DNA of 13,875 bases from Deltaproteobacteria bacterium (GTDB lineage Bacteria > Desulfobacterota > Desulfarculia > Adiutricales > Adiutricaceae), in contig JAIRZX010000154.1 of the NCBI GenBank assembly GCA_031267005.1, forward strand, positions 1 through 13,875, in the 5' to 3' direction. The notes beneath the pieces are model-generated. The model was not told the origin of the DNA. It saw only the letters and a list, made by a program, of their open reading frames with translations, and did not search any database. Below, one piece after another: positions 1 through 7,001 of this stretch (position 1 is its first letter; each line of letters begins with the position of its first letter). A program made the position numbers and the translations under genes.

Positions 1-79
1 TAAGAAGTTCGACTGACTCCTATTGGGCCCATACGAATGAAAAATCAATAAAATATCGACTGGGTCCGGTACCAACAGG

Positions 80-1558
80 ATGATTGCAGAAAGTTTTTTT
101 AAAGATCTTTGTAGTGTTATTTCATATTTATCGCGTTCCTACCCTGCCTCCCATTTGGCAAACATCACTGACGGAAGCGAACCGCAGCCTTCAAACGTCG
201 TTCTTCTTATTGACGAATACGACTTCCCCCTTCTTGACAGTGTCGACGATCCCACAAAAGACGAAGAACTCCGTATTATACTTCGCAACTTCTACAGTAC
301 CATAAAAGCATTTCGCAATATGTTGCGATTCACCTTCATAACCGGCATCACCAAATTCTCAGGACTTTCCATTTTTTCGGGCATGAACAATGCCGAAGAT
401 ATATCCCTGGACCCGCATTTCTCTACCATTTGCGGTTTCACTGATGATGAGGTCAAAAATAATTTTTACCCCCACATCCTCTCCGCCCTGGCTGAAATGC
501 AGAAAACAGGATACTTAAACTCTGGTTCGACAGCAGTCAATTTTATGGATCTGCTTGAATACTGGTACGACGGCTACTCGTGGGATGGGATAAAAAAAGT
601 TTACAATCCTTATTCAATCATAAAATATTTGAAACATAAGACATTCAATCATTATTGGTATAATTCCGGCACTTCTATAGCTTCATATAAATTTAAACAC
701 AAGCCTGACACTTTTATAGATTTAATTTCCAACAACCTCAGAACCAGCAACCTAGAAGAAATTGACGGATTCAATGACACGAATGTCGAATCTTTCCTTT
801 TCCAGACCGGATACGTCACCATAGACTCTATTCAAAGAACAAAAAATATTGAAACCTACAAACTGAAATGCCCTAACAACGAGATTGCCTACGCGATATC
901 CAAGGACTTCGTCAAACTGAATTCCCCTTTCCCCGGTCTCGACGGATCCATCAACCAAAAATTTTCAGGTTTCGTCGATGCTTTCGATGCTTCAGACAGC
1001 GATGAATGTTCCAGGATCTTTACGTCATTCCTAGATCAATCAGTTCAGTTCCTCCACAGACCTGACGAATACACTTATCAAGTACTGCTTTTTTTCCTCC
1101 TGAACTCTAAAGGATGGCGCGCACGGCTTGAACAGTACGTTGGGAGCGGAAGAGCCGACATAGTCTATCTATCGCCATCGCAATTCAATGAAGTAGTCGA
1201 GATTAAATACCACAGACCTTCAAAAAATGACCCTGTCCAGAAAATTCTGGCGCCGCCAGCATCCGGGCATACGGTACAGGTATTCTCCGAGTTGCCTGAA
1301 CACGTGAAGGACAGCCTGGAAAGAGGCGTCGCCGATGCCTCCCGCCAGATATTCACGAGAAACTATCTCCGCGCTTTCTACTTGGAAGGCGAGACCAGGG
1401 CCTGCGCCGTCGCCATACACGGCCCGAATAATTGCCTGTTCCGGTTTTACAACGTTGATTGCAATGCCAAGACCGTTACAGAGCTCGTGAATTCTGAGCA
1501 ACCAGAATACACCGTTCCTGGTTTCGCGGATTCCGATACGGCGCCTGAGCAGAAATAG
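80..1558 (+). CDS. AAA-ATPase-like / PD-(D/E)XK nuclease-domain protein, N-terminally truncated by a frameshift
   Basis: The 492-residue frame belongs to the family that pairs an AAA-ATPase-like domain with a C-terminal PD-(D/E)XK nuclease fold (PF09820 plus PF08011 type, from memory). Visible motifs are Walker B VVLLIDEYD (40-48), FITGITKFS (86-94), the SGMNNAEDISLDPHFST block (100-116), YDGYSW (163-168), YNPYSII (175-181), GRAD (357-360) and EIK (374-376), the last two forming the D...ExK active-site pattern. The final helix IFTRNYLRAF is also typical. Walker A and the usual N-terminal YVDKT and ARPRRFGKS motifs are absent. Compared with the intact paralogue at 4358-6148, about 105 residues are missing. 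Frame 3 just upstream (3-80) reads ...KYRLGPVPTG and stops at 81-83, where the paralogue has QVPLRGVNS, so I infer a frameshift near 77-82 with the rest of the gene off the left edge. Base composition is visibly more AT-rich than the DNA to its right. The cellular role is not established; a defence or mobile nuclease role is only a guess. Confidence 0.85.
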   Translation: MIAESFFKDLCSVISYLSRSYPASHLANITDGSEPQPSNVVLLIDEYDFPLLDSVDDPTKDEELRIILRNFYSTIKAFRNMLRFTFITGITKFSGLSIFSGMNNAEDISLDPHFSTICGFTDDEVKNNFYPHILSALAEMQKTGYLNSGSTAVNFMDLLEYWYDGYSWDGIKKVYNPYSIIKYLKHKTFNHYWYNSGTSIASYKFKHKPDTFIDLISNNLRTSNLEEIDGFNDTNVESFLFQTGYVTIDSIQRTKNIETYKLKCPNNEIAYAISKDFVKLNSPFPGLDGSINQKFSGFVDAFDASDSDECSRIFTSFLDQSVQFLHRPDEYTYQVLLFFLLNSKGWRARLEQYVGSGRADIVYLSPSQFNEVVEIKYHRPSKNDPVQKILAPPASGHTVQVFSELPEHVKDSLERGVADASRQIFTRNYLRAFYLEGETRACAVAIHGPNNCLFRFYNVDCNAKTVTELVNSEQPEYTVPGFADSDTAPEQK

Positions 1559-2002
1559 GCAAAAGACCCTGCAGGTTCACTGGTTGCGTCTGGCGTCCCC
1601 TTGGCCGTCCATTCCAATGCCTGGCGACAGAGGGCTATTCCCAATTTTCTCGGATGGCCTTGGAGGTGGGCTGGAGCCCCCTCCCCCCGCGCCATCCCGG
1701 GCCGGGGGGCCGATTGCAGTCTGCAAACTCCGTGCCGTCCGCCGCGACGAAGCGTGGCGGCCTTCCCTCGAGGATCCCCCTTGCTTCTCCCGCTTCCGCC
1801 CGTCCTGGAGATGGTTGCCCTGGCCGCACTGGCGTACCTGGCCGCACTGGCCGTCTCCCTCGCGGCGTCCGGGACGGCCCAGTCCGCCCCGAAAATGCCC
1901 GGCATCAAGAAATCCGACTCCGCAAAGAACGCTCAGCCCCCGACCCCGAATTAAGGCAGTTCCGCGAAAATCGCCGTGAGAACCGGGCCCGTCCCAGGGA
2001 AA
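1559..2002. other. GC-rich stretch without a convincing gene
   Basis: All frames are long here because of high GC, so ORF length is not evidence. The only segment that reads like protein is + strand 1811-1954, an ATG followed by 47 codons. It has one hydrophobic stretch (LAALAYLAALAVSLAAS) and a polar Ser/Pro-rich tail ending PPTPN, and could be a small single-pass membrane protein or the tail of a lost secreted protein. GGAG sits directly against its ATG, too close for a normal ribosome site. On the minus strand 1635-1847 a peptide RFVAADGTEFADCNRPPG also reads plausibly. I recognise neither. No terminator hairpin with a U-tract is visible after the gene ending at 1558. Confidence 0.3.
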
Positions 2003-2257
2003 ATGAAGCACGGCAAATCGGTAGCCGCCCGCCGTAGCCACTCGGGCAGCCTGACGGAATGGGCCTATCCCGATACGGGGGAAATCCAGGAAACAGTGCG
2101 CCGTGACGCTCTACGGGCCCTCGCGGAGGGAAGGAGGCTCGACGCCGCCCATGCCTGGGTCGGGATGCGCGACACCGCCCTCCTGCTCCTCGGCCCCGGT
2201 GCCCCCCCTGCCCTCGCGGCCTTCAGGCCTGAGGGGCCCTCGCGCGCCACTCACTGA
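2003..2257 (+). CDS. Hypothetical 84-residue protein (possible)
   Basis: ATG at 2003 opens 84 codons to a TGA at 2255-2257. AGGGA lies two bases before the ATG, which is poor spacing for a ribosome site. The product begins basic (MKHGKSVAARRSHSG), then has EWAYPDTGEIQETVRRDALR, an Ala/Leu/Arg-rich probable helix, and a hydrophobic segment TALLLLGPGAPPALAAF. Amino-acid composition is more protein-like than the neighbouring shadow frames, and third codon positions are rich in G and C. I do not recognise a family. It could equally be the 5' fragment of a longer gene that has lost its frame, since the DNA downstream is clearly degraded coding sequence. Confidence 0.3.
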   Translation: MKHGKSVAARRSHSGSLTEWAYPDTGEIQETVRRDALRALAEGRRLDAAHAWVGMRDTALLLLGPGAPPALAAFRPEGPSRATH

Positions 2258-2675
2258 CGCTCGATCACCACGCCGACGAACCTGCGGCCTTAACGACTTG
2301 CAGGAGGGAATTCTGCCTCAACGCCGCCGCTTCCGTCGCCGCCGGGGCGTTGGAGGGCTTGGAGGGGACCGGAAGGGCCGCCCCGCCCGCCGAGCTGGCC
2401 TTCGCCCGGTAGCCCCTCGGCCGGCTCCCGTGACTCCGCCCGGCCTCGGGGCTCGGGGACGCCCCGCCTCCGCTCCACTCCGATCCCTCGCTGAGGCTTT
2501 CTGCCCTGAACGCACGGGCCAGGCGGGCTGGGACCCATACCACGCCCAGGCGGAGTTCAGGGGCCGGCAGGCCGCCGCGGAAGGCCCCGACGGGTCGGCG
2601 AGATGGTCCCGGGAGGCGCTTGCGCTCCGGTCGCTTCTGGACGCCGAACTCTGGGACTCGGGCGGACGGGTGGGG

Positions 2676-2806
2676 GCGGCGGAGTCGGAGTCGGAGTCGG
2701 CGGCGGCGGCGGCGGAGGAGGAGGAGGAGGAGGAGGAGGAGGTGGAGGTGGTGGTGGTGGAGGAGGAGGTGGAAGAGGAGGTGGTGGTGGTGGTGGTGAT
2801 GGAGGC
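2676..2806. repeat. Trinucleotide (GGN)n low-complexity tract
   Basis: About 130 bp of G-rich triplets: three GGAGTC units, then a CGG run, a long AGG run, and interleaved TGG/AGG runs ending at GATGGAGGC. In the frame that carries flanking TPR-like sequence it would encode alternating Ser/Glu, Ala, then blocks of Glu and Val. In other frames it gives poly-Gly, poly-Pro, poly-His/Leu or poly-Ser/Thr, which explains several long spurious frames on both strands. It interrupts a TPR-like segment. Confidence 0.9.
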
Positions 2807-3160
2807 AATGTTCCTCGTTAAGGAGACGCTGGGAGGCCTGGACGGAGCGGCTGCCCCCCCCCACAGCGATTCCATGGCTACGGCGGAACGGCTGCCCGCA
2901 TACCCGAAGGGATGCCCGGCCACGGCGCCATCCCCCCATGGAGTTTCCGCCCGACGCACGGGACGGTCTCCTGGCCGCGCGTTCCCTCTTTCTCCGCCTG
3001 GAAAACGACGCCCTCCGTAGGCGTCGCGGACGAGGCATCCCGGCTCCGTGCCGGGCTCGGGGCGACCTGGGCCGCCTTCGCCCCGGTCTCCGACAAGTCC
3101 AAGGGCACGGCCCCGGGAACCTTCTTCGCGCCGCACGAGACGTCGAACGAAATGCTCGTG

Positions 3161-3202
3161 CGGGCTGGCTCCTTGACCTTACGGGCTGGCTCCTTGACCT
3201 TA
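3161..3202. repeat. Perfect 21-bp tandem duplication
   Basis: The unit beginning CGGGCTGGCTCC and ending TTGACCTTA occurs twice with no gap (3161-3181 and 3182-3202). It is seven codons long, so it keeps frame, giving RAGSLTL twice in frame 2. It lies inside the TPR pseudogene. Confidence 0.95.
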
Positions 3203-3837
3203 GAGTCGCCAAAGGCGGGTCTGCCTCAAACGGAACTCGCCGGGGGGCGTTCGACCTGGGGAGAATGGATCATGATGGCCAGCGGCTTCCTCGACGTGAT
3301 CGACCTGCACAGGTTGGCGCCCGCCACGCGCAGGCGCGCCCTTGGAACGCGTCACCCGGAGACCGCCGCCCCGCTGGCCCGAACTGGGTACGTCCTTCTC
3401 ACCGACGGGGACACGGCGGGGCTTGCCCCTTCAGGGCCCTCACCCTTGATGCCGTCCAAGGCAGGGCAGGGGGGCCCGCTTCGGCATGTTTGAAGCCGAG
3501 CCGGTGTACAGAATAGGCCGCTCCGTTATAAGAGAACGGGACGCCGGAATGACCGCCCGGATTCTCGCGAGTTCAGCTGTGCTCTTCTCCCGCATCCTCG
3601 GGAGTCCTCCCGGAAAGCCTTGGAAGCCTCGGCCATGCTCGCCAAGGCCCTCTACTGGACCGGCGGCCTTGAAGGCGCCGGAAAGATCAGCGGGATGATC
3701 GCGAATCTCCTGGATTGGGCCCCCCCCCGCAAGGACCACGTCCCGGACTCGCCGCCCGATTCCGACTTGCTGTCTCTGGCCCTCGCCGGGAAAGGAGCTA
3801 CAGCGATCCGCCGGGACGATTTCCGGGCGGGCGAAGC

Positions 3838-4214
3838 GCTGTTCAAGCGCTCGCTGACGCTCAGCTCCAACTCGGGCGGCAGATCGGCCGTCGCAGTCAT
3901 GGGAAACTGGTACCGCGCCAACTTCCTGCCCCCCCCCCACCGAACTGCCCGACTGGCGGCTGCAGGGCGGGGCCTTACGCCGCTGGCGGGAGCTAAGAGC
4001 AGGCAACGATCGGCGCGGCGGACGGGGGACTGCGGCGGACGGGGGACGTCGAAACAACCGGAGGACGGGCGCAGTGCAAGAAGGCGGAGGATGGACTGAT
4101 TCGGAGGAGGGGGCCTCAATAACTTCAGCGCTATCACCGCCGCCATCCACTGCATCAGCATGATGTTCGGCCAGAGAAGCGCTTGAATGCTCGCGACGGC
4201 CAGGGAGAGTGCCG
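3838..4214 (+). repeat. Dispersed direct repeat, copy A (3' end of the TPR pseudogene)
   Basis: This segment recurs in the same orientation at 7002-7397. Conserved landmarks are TCGCTGACGCTCAGC, GGGAAACTGGTACCG, CACCGAACTGCCCGACTGG, AATAACTTCAGCGC and TTGAATGCTCGC. Counting by eye, the last ~106 bases differ at about 11 positions (near 90% identity) and the first ~150 at somewhat more. The middle (about 4000-4090) aligns only with gaps. The C10 run at 3929-3938 is replaced by ACCCTCC in copy B; both lengths are 1 modulo 3, so the reading frame through the junction is the same. The repeat ends at GAGAGTGCCGC, after which the copies diverge abruptly. Confidence 0.9.
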
Positions 4215-4273
4215 CTCCATCCCCCGGACGCCAAGCCCCGGAGCTTCGCTTTTCCCTCAGCCGCCGCGAGTGG

Positions 4274-4305
4274 CGCCGGGCCGCCCGCAGGAAACGGGCC
4301 CGGCG
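4274..4305 (-). terminator. GC-rich hairpin downstream of the minus-strand AAA gene
   Basis: CGCCGGGCC (4274-4282) is perfectly complementary to GGCCCGGCG (4297-4305) around a 14-base loop, about 50 bases past the stop codon of the minus-strand gene at 4358. No U-tract follows on the minus strand, so it is at best a weak or Rho-assisted terminator. In such GC-rich DNA it could also be chance. The rest of 4215-4357 shows no gene. Confidence 0.3.
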
Positions 4306-4357
4306 GCGTCCAAATGACGCCAGCGGCAACGGCGCGTCCTTCCGGAATGGCGCTTGC

Positions 4358-6148
4358 CTACCCCGAGCAGTCCCCGGGGGAGGGCGGGGGGGACACGCAT
4401 GTCCCGGCCTCAACCCTTAAGGCCGTCTCGCGCCCGTTCCTCTTGGAGAGGCCGCCCACGATATTCCTCTCCTCCTTGCCGATGGCAAGCGACACCAGGA
4501 CGGGCGTTTCCGAGGCATCTCCGTAACCCCTCCGGTGAATCTGGTCCATTCCGGCTCTGGCCGCCCTGGCCGCACCTTTGGCGTTTTTCGCGATTTTCAG
4601 TTCCATAACGTACGTCACGGAACCGCAGACAACCTCAAAATCAAGACGGCCTCGGTTCTCCGGTTTCTCGGGGGTTGCTTTAGCCCCGGCCATCCACAAG
4701 AAACTTTGCAACAAGGAACGGTAGTATTTCTCGCCCTTTTCCTTTTGGAGCTTCTCCGCCAGCGCCGCCGCCTTGCCCTCGTCCGACGGTTCAAGGCGAT
4801 CCGCGCCGGGTATCTTGCGCAATATTTTCTTAAGTATCCTGACCAGCGGAACTCTGTTGGCGTCCAAGCGGTCACGGTAATGAATAGCGGCAAAAAGCTG
4901 AATTATTGCTGTTACCATGCCAGTTATATCGCCGGATGCCAGTCGAGCGCCCAGTTCCCGACCGGATTTACCAATGTCCTCCCACTCGGAGGTTAAATTT
5001 TCCATAAACAGCGCTGAAATCGCCTCGCGTACCTCCCTGTTGGGATAATCCAAGAAATACGCTCCGTCATTTTTGGATCGGAGGGTCAAGTAGCCCGATT
5101 GGTAAAGGAATCCTTCCGGCGAAGTGGCGCCAATTTCCCCAGGAGCTCTAGCTTGACTGTAGTTAATTTCTTTGCCCTGGAACTGGTCAACCGCAAGCTG
5201 ATTATCCCGCAGGAATTTCCTGACGAAGGTGTTAGATCCTGATTCCATCCAGAAGTGTCCGAACTTTTTCTCCGCGAAAAAAGATATGACGGAAAAAGGA
5301 TTGTACACCTCGTTTTCTCCGTCAAAGGAAAACCCGTCGTAATATTCCTTGAGTTTATTTAAAAGCCCTTCTTCACTCATCTTAAGCTCAAGGGCGGTAC
5401 TGGTTAAGAAAGAAGCGAAATTCGTCTTAACTTCTTCATGGGTGTAGCCCATGAAAGTGCTGAAATGTGGAAAAAGGGAAATGTCTCGTAGGTTGTTGAG
5501 TCTGGAAAATACTCCCGTCTTGGAAAATTTAGTGACTCCGGTAATGAAGGCGAACTTGATGTGCTCTTCTTCGACTTTTATCTGAGTATAAAAATCTTGC
5601 ATGACGATCCGCGTATCCACAAGCAGATTCTTATCACGTGCACGTTTATTCCTGCCTATAATGTTTATGACGGGGGCGTCGTACTCATCCAAGAGGAGGA
5701 CCGCCTTTTGGCCGCTCGCCTCATGGACGTCCTGAATAAGACAAGAAAAGGCATCGGCGCTATTTACGCCACGCAAGGGTACTTGATGCCGCTTAGCTAT
5801 TATTCCAAGACGCCTCATGATTCTGTTTTGCAAAATTTCAGCGCTGTCGCTGCCAGCCACAGCGGACATGTCCAGCCTGACGACGGGGCAGGCTACAAAG
5901 TTAGGAGAGCACATATCTTTTTCTGCCGCGAGGCCCCGGAAAAGATCTTTGCGCCCCGAGAAGAAAGCGTCGAGCGTAGTCACAGTAAGGGACTTGCCGA
6001 AACGGCGGGGACGGGCGCAAAAGACGAACTGACCTGCTGTTTCAAGGTCCGTTATATATTTCGTCTTGTCAACGTAGACTGCCTGTTTTTCCCTAAGGTT
6101 TTCAAAGTACGCAATCCCTAGGGGAAGAACAGGTAAATTCTGGATCAT
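4358..6148 (-). CDS. AAA-ATPase-like / PD-(D/E)XK nuclease-domain protein, complete
   Basis: I start this protein at the ATG at 6148, giving 596 residues, because family members begin just before an ...PLGIxxFExLRE... motif, seen here at residues 9-20. The same frame runs open to 7099, but that extension lies over ankyrin and nnr remnants. Motifs in order: YVDKT (25-29), Walker A RPRRFGKS (46-53), Walker B AVLLLDEYD (149-157), FITGVTKFSK (201-210), SRLNNLRDISLFPHFST (215-231), YYDGFSFDG (269-277), YNPFSV (282-287), then GRLDF with D503 and ELK (516-518), the D...ExK nuclease signature. Catalytic and nucleotide-binding residues all look intact, unlike in the paralogue at 80-1558. The C-terminal ~35 residues are proline/serine-rich and may be read-through into flanking DNA. 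No clear Shine-Dalgarno precedes 6148. The gene is less GC-rich than its neighbours, which suggests acquisition. The family is widespread and often multicopy; its biological role is not firmly known to me. Confidence 0.88.
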   Translation of the reverse strand: MIQNLPVLPLGIAYFENLREKQAVYVDKTKYITDLETAGQFVFCARPRRFGKSLTVTTLDAFFSGRKDLFRGLAAEKDMCSPNFVACPVVRLDMSAVAGSDSAEILQNRIMRRLGIIAKRHQVPLRGVNSADAFSCLIQDVHEASGQKAVLLLDEYDAPVINIIGRNKRARDKNLLVDTRIVMQDFYTQIKVEEEHIKFAFITGVTKFSKTGVFSRLNNLRDISLFPHFSTFMGYTHEEVKTNFASFLTSTALELKMSEEGLLNKLKEYYDGFSFDGENEVYNPFSVISFFAEKKFGHFWMESGSNTFVRKFLRDNQLAVDQFQGKEINYSQARAPGEIGATSPEGFLYQSGYLTLRSKNDGAYFLDYPNREVREAISALFMENLTSEWEDIGKSGRELGARLASGDITGMVTAIIQLFAAIHYRDRLDANRVPLVRILKKILRKIPGADRLEPSDEGKAAALAEKLQKEKGEKYYRSLLQSFLWMAGAKATPEKPENRGRLDFEVVCGSVTYVMELKIAKNAKGAARAARAGMDQIHRRGYGDASETPVLVSLAIGKEERNIVGGLSKRNGRETALRVEAGTCVSPPPSPGDCSG

Positions 6149-6209
6149 TTGGCTCGCATTCTGGCTTTGGGCCTTCCAAATAGTTGAAGCTCGAATTTTG
6201 CCCTTTATA

Positions 6210-6238
6210 TTTTTAAAGCATTCCTGGTTTTTAATCAA
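6210..6238 (-). promoter_or_regulatory. Possible promoter for the minus-strand AAA gene
   Basis: In a locally AT-rich patch upstream of the 6148 start, the minus strand reads TTGATT (6238-6233), 17 bases, then TAAAAA (6215-6210). A TATAAA lies a few bases further on (6209-6204). The match is modest and the patch is AT-rich, so this is a weak call. Confidence 0.3.
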
Positions 6239-6272
6239 TTCTTGATTCCCATGCGAAAAGCCAGCATCCACC

Positions 6273-6412
6273 TCAAGCAGAACGCTCCATGAGCGGGAGG
6301 ATGGCGTTCCCGGCATCGTCTTGACGGAGAACGCCGCCCGCTCGATTGTCGCAATCGCCGCGGCCCTGTGGCCCGATCTGGCGGCAAGTAGCAACGGGCG
6401 GCCGTCTTGGGT
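6273..6412 (-). pseudogene. Ankyrin-repeat fragment, frameshifted
   Basis: The minus strand from about 6409 reads DGRPLLLAARSGHRAAAIA followed by TIERA, a good match to the first ankyrin helices (DGRTPLHLAARSGH type). After a one-base shift near 6340 another frame continues GGVLRQDDAGNAILPL and ends MERSA at a TGA (6275-6273). The second piece matches the next ankyrin hairpin and the start of a following repeat (GADVNxxDxxGNTPLHL). Only about one and a half repeats survive. Upstream coding sequence is missing: the DNA beyond 6412 belongs to an nnr remnant on the other strand. Ankyrin repeats mediate protein binding; nothing more can be said of this fragment. Confidence 0.55.
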
Positions 6413-7000
6413 GGTTACGGGCGGAATGGCTGGGGCGGCTGGGCCGTAGCCAGGATCTTGGGCTCCATGGGGCACGAGGTCACAGCCTTCTCTCTCCCGG
6501 ACCCCGACGCGGAGCCCCAGGGGGAAGCGGGCGTGAACTCCAGGGCCATGGAGGCCATGGGGATTAAAGCCGCCTGGATCTCCCCCGACGCCTGCCCCCT
6601 CCCCGACTGGGGGGCTTACGACCTTGTGGCGGACGCCGCCTTCGGCACAGGGCTCGCGAGGACGCTGGCGGGGCAGGACGCGAGGGCGCTCGGCTCGATC
6701 CCCCGGAAGCCAAAGGATCTGAGGGTGCTCTCGGTCGATCTCCAATCCGGGGTCTCTAGGCCCGACGGCAAGTCCTTGGGCCCGGCTCCGGAGGCGGACC
6801 TTACCGTCGCCTTGGGGTCCTATGCCTACAAGCCGTGGCACTTCATGGAGGGGCGGACCCATGCTCAAGGGGGAGCTCAAGCTCGGGGACATCGGCCTCA
6901 CCAGCCCGGCGGGGGGGGAGCTTCCCGCCCAGAGGCAAGCTCCTGGACCGGGCCGAGGCCGCCGCGCTGGCCCCCACGCGACCGGACTGGGGCCACAGCG
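6407..7000 (+). pseudogene. nnr: Remnant of bifunctional NAD(P)H-hydrate repair enzyme (epimerase domain, start of dehydratase domain)
   Basis: Frame 2 carries YjeF-N-like sequence: GYGRNGWGGWAVARILGSMG (dinucleotide-binding start), GHEVTAFSLPDP, then YDLVADAAFGTGLARTLAGQ, LRVLSVDLQSGVSRPDGKSL and ADLTVALGSYAYKPWHFMEG. Frame 3 then supplies GPMLKGELKLGDIGLTSP, the normal end of the epimerase domain. Frame 1 near 6940-6990 supplies LLDRAEAAALAPTRPDWGHS, which resembles the start of the ADP-dependent dehydratase domain. The intact enzyme repairs hydrated NADH/NADPH in the cytoplasm. Here the 5' end abuts the ankyrin remnant, the frame is lost near 6850-6870 and again by the G8 run (6911-6918), and the 3' end is cut by repeat copy B. 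In the usual NGGDG motif the Asp is replaced (NGWGG). I see no way to make an active protein from this copy. Confidence 0.65.
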
Positions 7001-7001
7001 C

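Larger units (their letters stand above)
2480..4165 (+). pseudogene. Degraded kinesin-light-chain-type tetratricopeptide (TPR) repeat protein
   Basis: No single frame is continuous, but successive frames carry TPR-like blocks of the HPxT/ALGxxHPDT class. Frame 3 near 2490-2900 has REALALRSLLDAELWDSG and then EAMFLVKETLGGLDG with PHSDSMATAERL. Frame 2 near 3332-3410 has RRALGTRHPETAAPLARTG followed by YVLLTDGD. Frame 3 near 3486-3600 has FEAEPVYRIGRSVIRERDAG and ILASSAVLFSRILG. Frame 2 near 3620-3930 has EASAMLAKALYWTGGLEGAG and then AIRRDDFRAGEALFKRSLTL. Known relatives act as protein-interaction scaffolds; no catalytic role is implied. Frame changes cluster near homopolymers C9 (2854-2862), C9 (3720-3728) and C10 (3929-3938) and near simple repeats. 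Upstream at 2309-2413 another frame reads LNAAASVAAGALEGLEG before a TAG, and may be the continuation. I call it a pseudogene, but homopolymer errors in a draft assembly could produce part of the pattern. The exact limits are approximate. Confidence 0.6.

Noticed and set aside
2603..2821. Plus-strand poly-glycine frame that could suggest a glycine-rich protein
   Set aside because: It is the shifted reading of the triplet repeat, has no ribosome site and no flanking protein-like sequence.
2265..3212. Minus-strand 315-codon frame and others (272, 83 codons) over the triplet tract
   Set aside because: Their length comes from high GC and the GGN repeat. They encode poly-His/Leu, poly-Ser/Thr or poly-Pro runs, and the opposite strand carries TPR-like sequence.
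4187..4420. Plus-strand ORF beginning MLATARESAA after repeat copy A
   Set aside because: Only its first ten codons are shared with copy B. The rest diverges at once and is arginine-rich noise typical of antisense GC-rich DNA.
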